Below are positions 63,246 to 64,000 of a stretch of DNA of 64,000 nucleotides, in pieces. Each line of letters begins with the position of its first letter. The stretch's first letter is position 1. Source of the DNA: Dactylorhiza incarnata. Taxonomy: Eukaryota; Streptophyta; Magnoliopsida; Asparagales; Orchidaceae. The notes below the pieces were generated by a model. It was not told the DNA's origin. It did no database searches and saw nothing but the letters and a program-made list of their open reading frames with translations. A program made the position numbers and the translations under genes. The DNA lies in the NCBI GenBank assembly GCA_033032865.1, contig JAWHQI010000121.1, positions 3,968,001 to 4,032,000 of the forward strand, written 5' to 3'.

Positions 63246-64000
63246 GCTAAGGACAAAGAAGACATGTGGTACTTGGATTCAGGTTGCTCCAAGCACATGA
63301 CGGGCGATAAAGCAAAGTTCCTTAGCCTCACTAAGAAGAAAGGAGGAACCATGACATTTGGTGACAATGGAAAAGGAAGAATACTAGGCACCGGTACAGT
63401 GGGTAACGACTCTTTCACTCTTACTAATGTCTTGTTTGTTGAAGGCTTGAAGCATAACTTAATCTCTATTAGTCAATTATGCGATAAAGGGCTAAATGTG
63501 TTATTTGAGTCCTCTACAAATTTGTGCAAAATAATAGATCCAAAGACTAATGATATTGTACTCACTGCACCAAGAATTCATAACGTCTATTTAATTGCAT
63601 TTCATGATCTATCACGTGCATCTCTTAAATGTCTTATATCCAAAAATGAAGAACTTGAATTATGGCATAGGCGTCTTGGTCACTCTAGCACCAAGTTGAT
63701 TTTAAAATTGTCAAAAAATAAAATTGTTAGAGGATTGCCAATCTTAAATGGAAACCTCTCTTCCTTATGCTCGCCTTGTCAAAAAGGAAAATTTTCAAAA
63801 ACGTCATTTAAAAGTAAAATTGAAGTATCCACCTCAAGACCATTGCAACTAATTCACATGGACCTTTTTGGGCCAATCAGCATTTGTAGTCTTGGTGGTA
63901 AAAAGTATACGTTTGTTTTAATTGACGATTTTTCAAGATTCACGTGGACTTTATTTCTTACCTCCAAATCCAATGCATTTTCTGAATTTTCAAAACTCTG
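63246..64000 (+). pseudogene. pol: Pol of element F: protease and start of integrase (partial)
   Basis: In frame with gag after TAG 63231 and TAG 63243, the sequence reads open to the window end. The protease active site is WYLDSGCSKHMTG (about 63267-63305), then LISISQLCDKGLNV, the pre-integrase zinc region LWHRRLGHSSTKL...CSPCQKGK (63660-63790), then the integrase start IHMDLFGPISICSLGGKK and IDDFSRFTWTLFL, with the first catalytic Asp. RT and RNase H would follow beyond 64000. The part seen is undamaged apart from the two leading stops. Confidence 0.88.

Larger units (their letters stand above)
59881..64000 (+). mobile_element. Element F: autonomous-type Copia element, truncated by the window end
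   Basis: The 5' LTR 59881-61246, Met-type PBS, gag, protease and the start of integrase are present, and the rest lies beyond 64000. It inserted into the interior of element B. The LTR begins TGTTGGAACATGGTTTTCCGCATC and ends GGGCGCCTACAGATCCAACA, both close to element E. Gag is broken by one frameshift and in-frame stops. Confidence 0.9.

Overview
The window is plant nuclear DNA made almost entirely of nested LTR retrotransposons. No host gene could be supported. The plant origin rests on lineage signatures: a Tekay/Del-type chromovirus, a SIRE/Maximus-type Copia element with a large third ORF, Athila-like elements primed by tRNA-Asp, Copia elements primed by initiator tRNA-Met, and a small TAA-flanked MITE. 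The species and the monocot/dicot status cannot be read from the sequence.

Layout, left to right. (1) 1-1839: end of a minus-strand tRNA-Asp-primed element whose 5' LTR is 150-1839, sitting in a SIRE-like LTR of which 1840-1961 remains. (2) 1962-3983 and 13051-15545: AT-rich DNA without genes, split by a complete Tekay/Del-like Gypsy element at 3984-13050 (2,051-bp LTRs, TSD AATCA). (3) 15546-16763: a 157/158-bp tandem array and an LTR-end-like sequence. (4) 16764-19290: 60-bp tandem repeats and a Tat/Ogre-like 3' LTR. (5) 19472-25976: complete minus-strand non-autonomous element A (TSD GCTCG) coding for a two-zinc-knuckle acidic protein. (6) About 26.4-36.03 kb: a SIRE-like LTR carrying two insertions, Copia element C (26873-33289, minus) and a solo LTR (33651-35287, TSD ATACA). 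(7) 36065-59880: Athila-like element B (minus), whose left LTR is split by SIRE-like element D (36227-55287, TSD TTACT). D's own 3' LTR is split by non-autonomous Copia element E (46796-54123, TSD AAATT). B's interior has an Athila-ORF1-like gene. (8) 59881-64000: Copia element F, which runs off the window and is related to E in its LTR ends and gag start.

How the parts relate: E has one intact gag-like gene and no pol, and F shows the gag, protease and integrase of a related autonomous family. A and B share PBS type, LTR termini and a 3' non-coding plan but carry different proteins. Most gag-pol frames are broken by stops, often of the kind cytosine deamination makes, so only E has an intact full-length ORF here.

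The most striking pattern is that at least eight LTR families carry a cluster of family-specific GC-rich interrupted palindromes just upstream of the TATA box. In three Copia elements the same motif recurs in internal DNA, and two motif types are shared between families that are otherwise different. The best palindrome (34751-34784) has perfect 16-bp arms.
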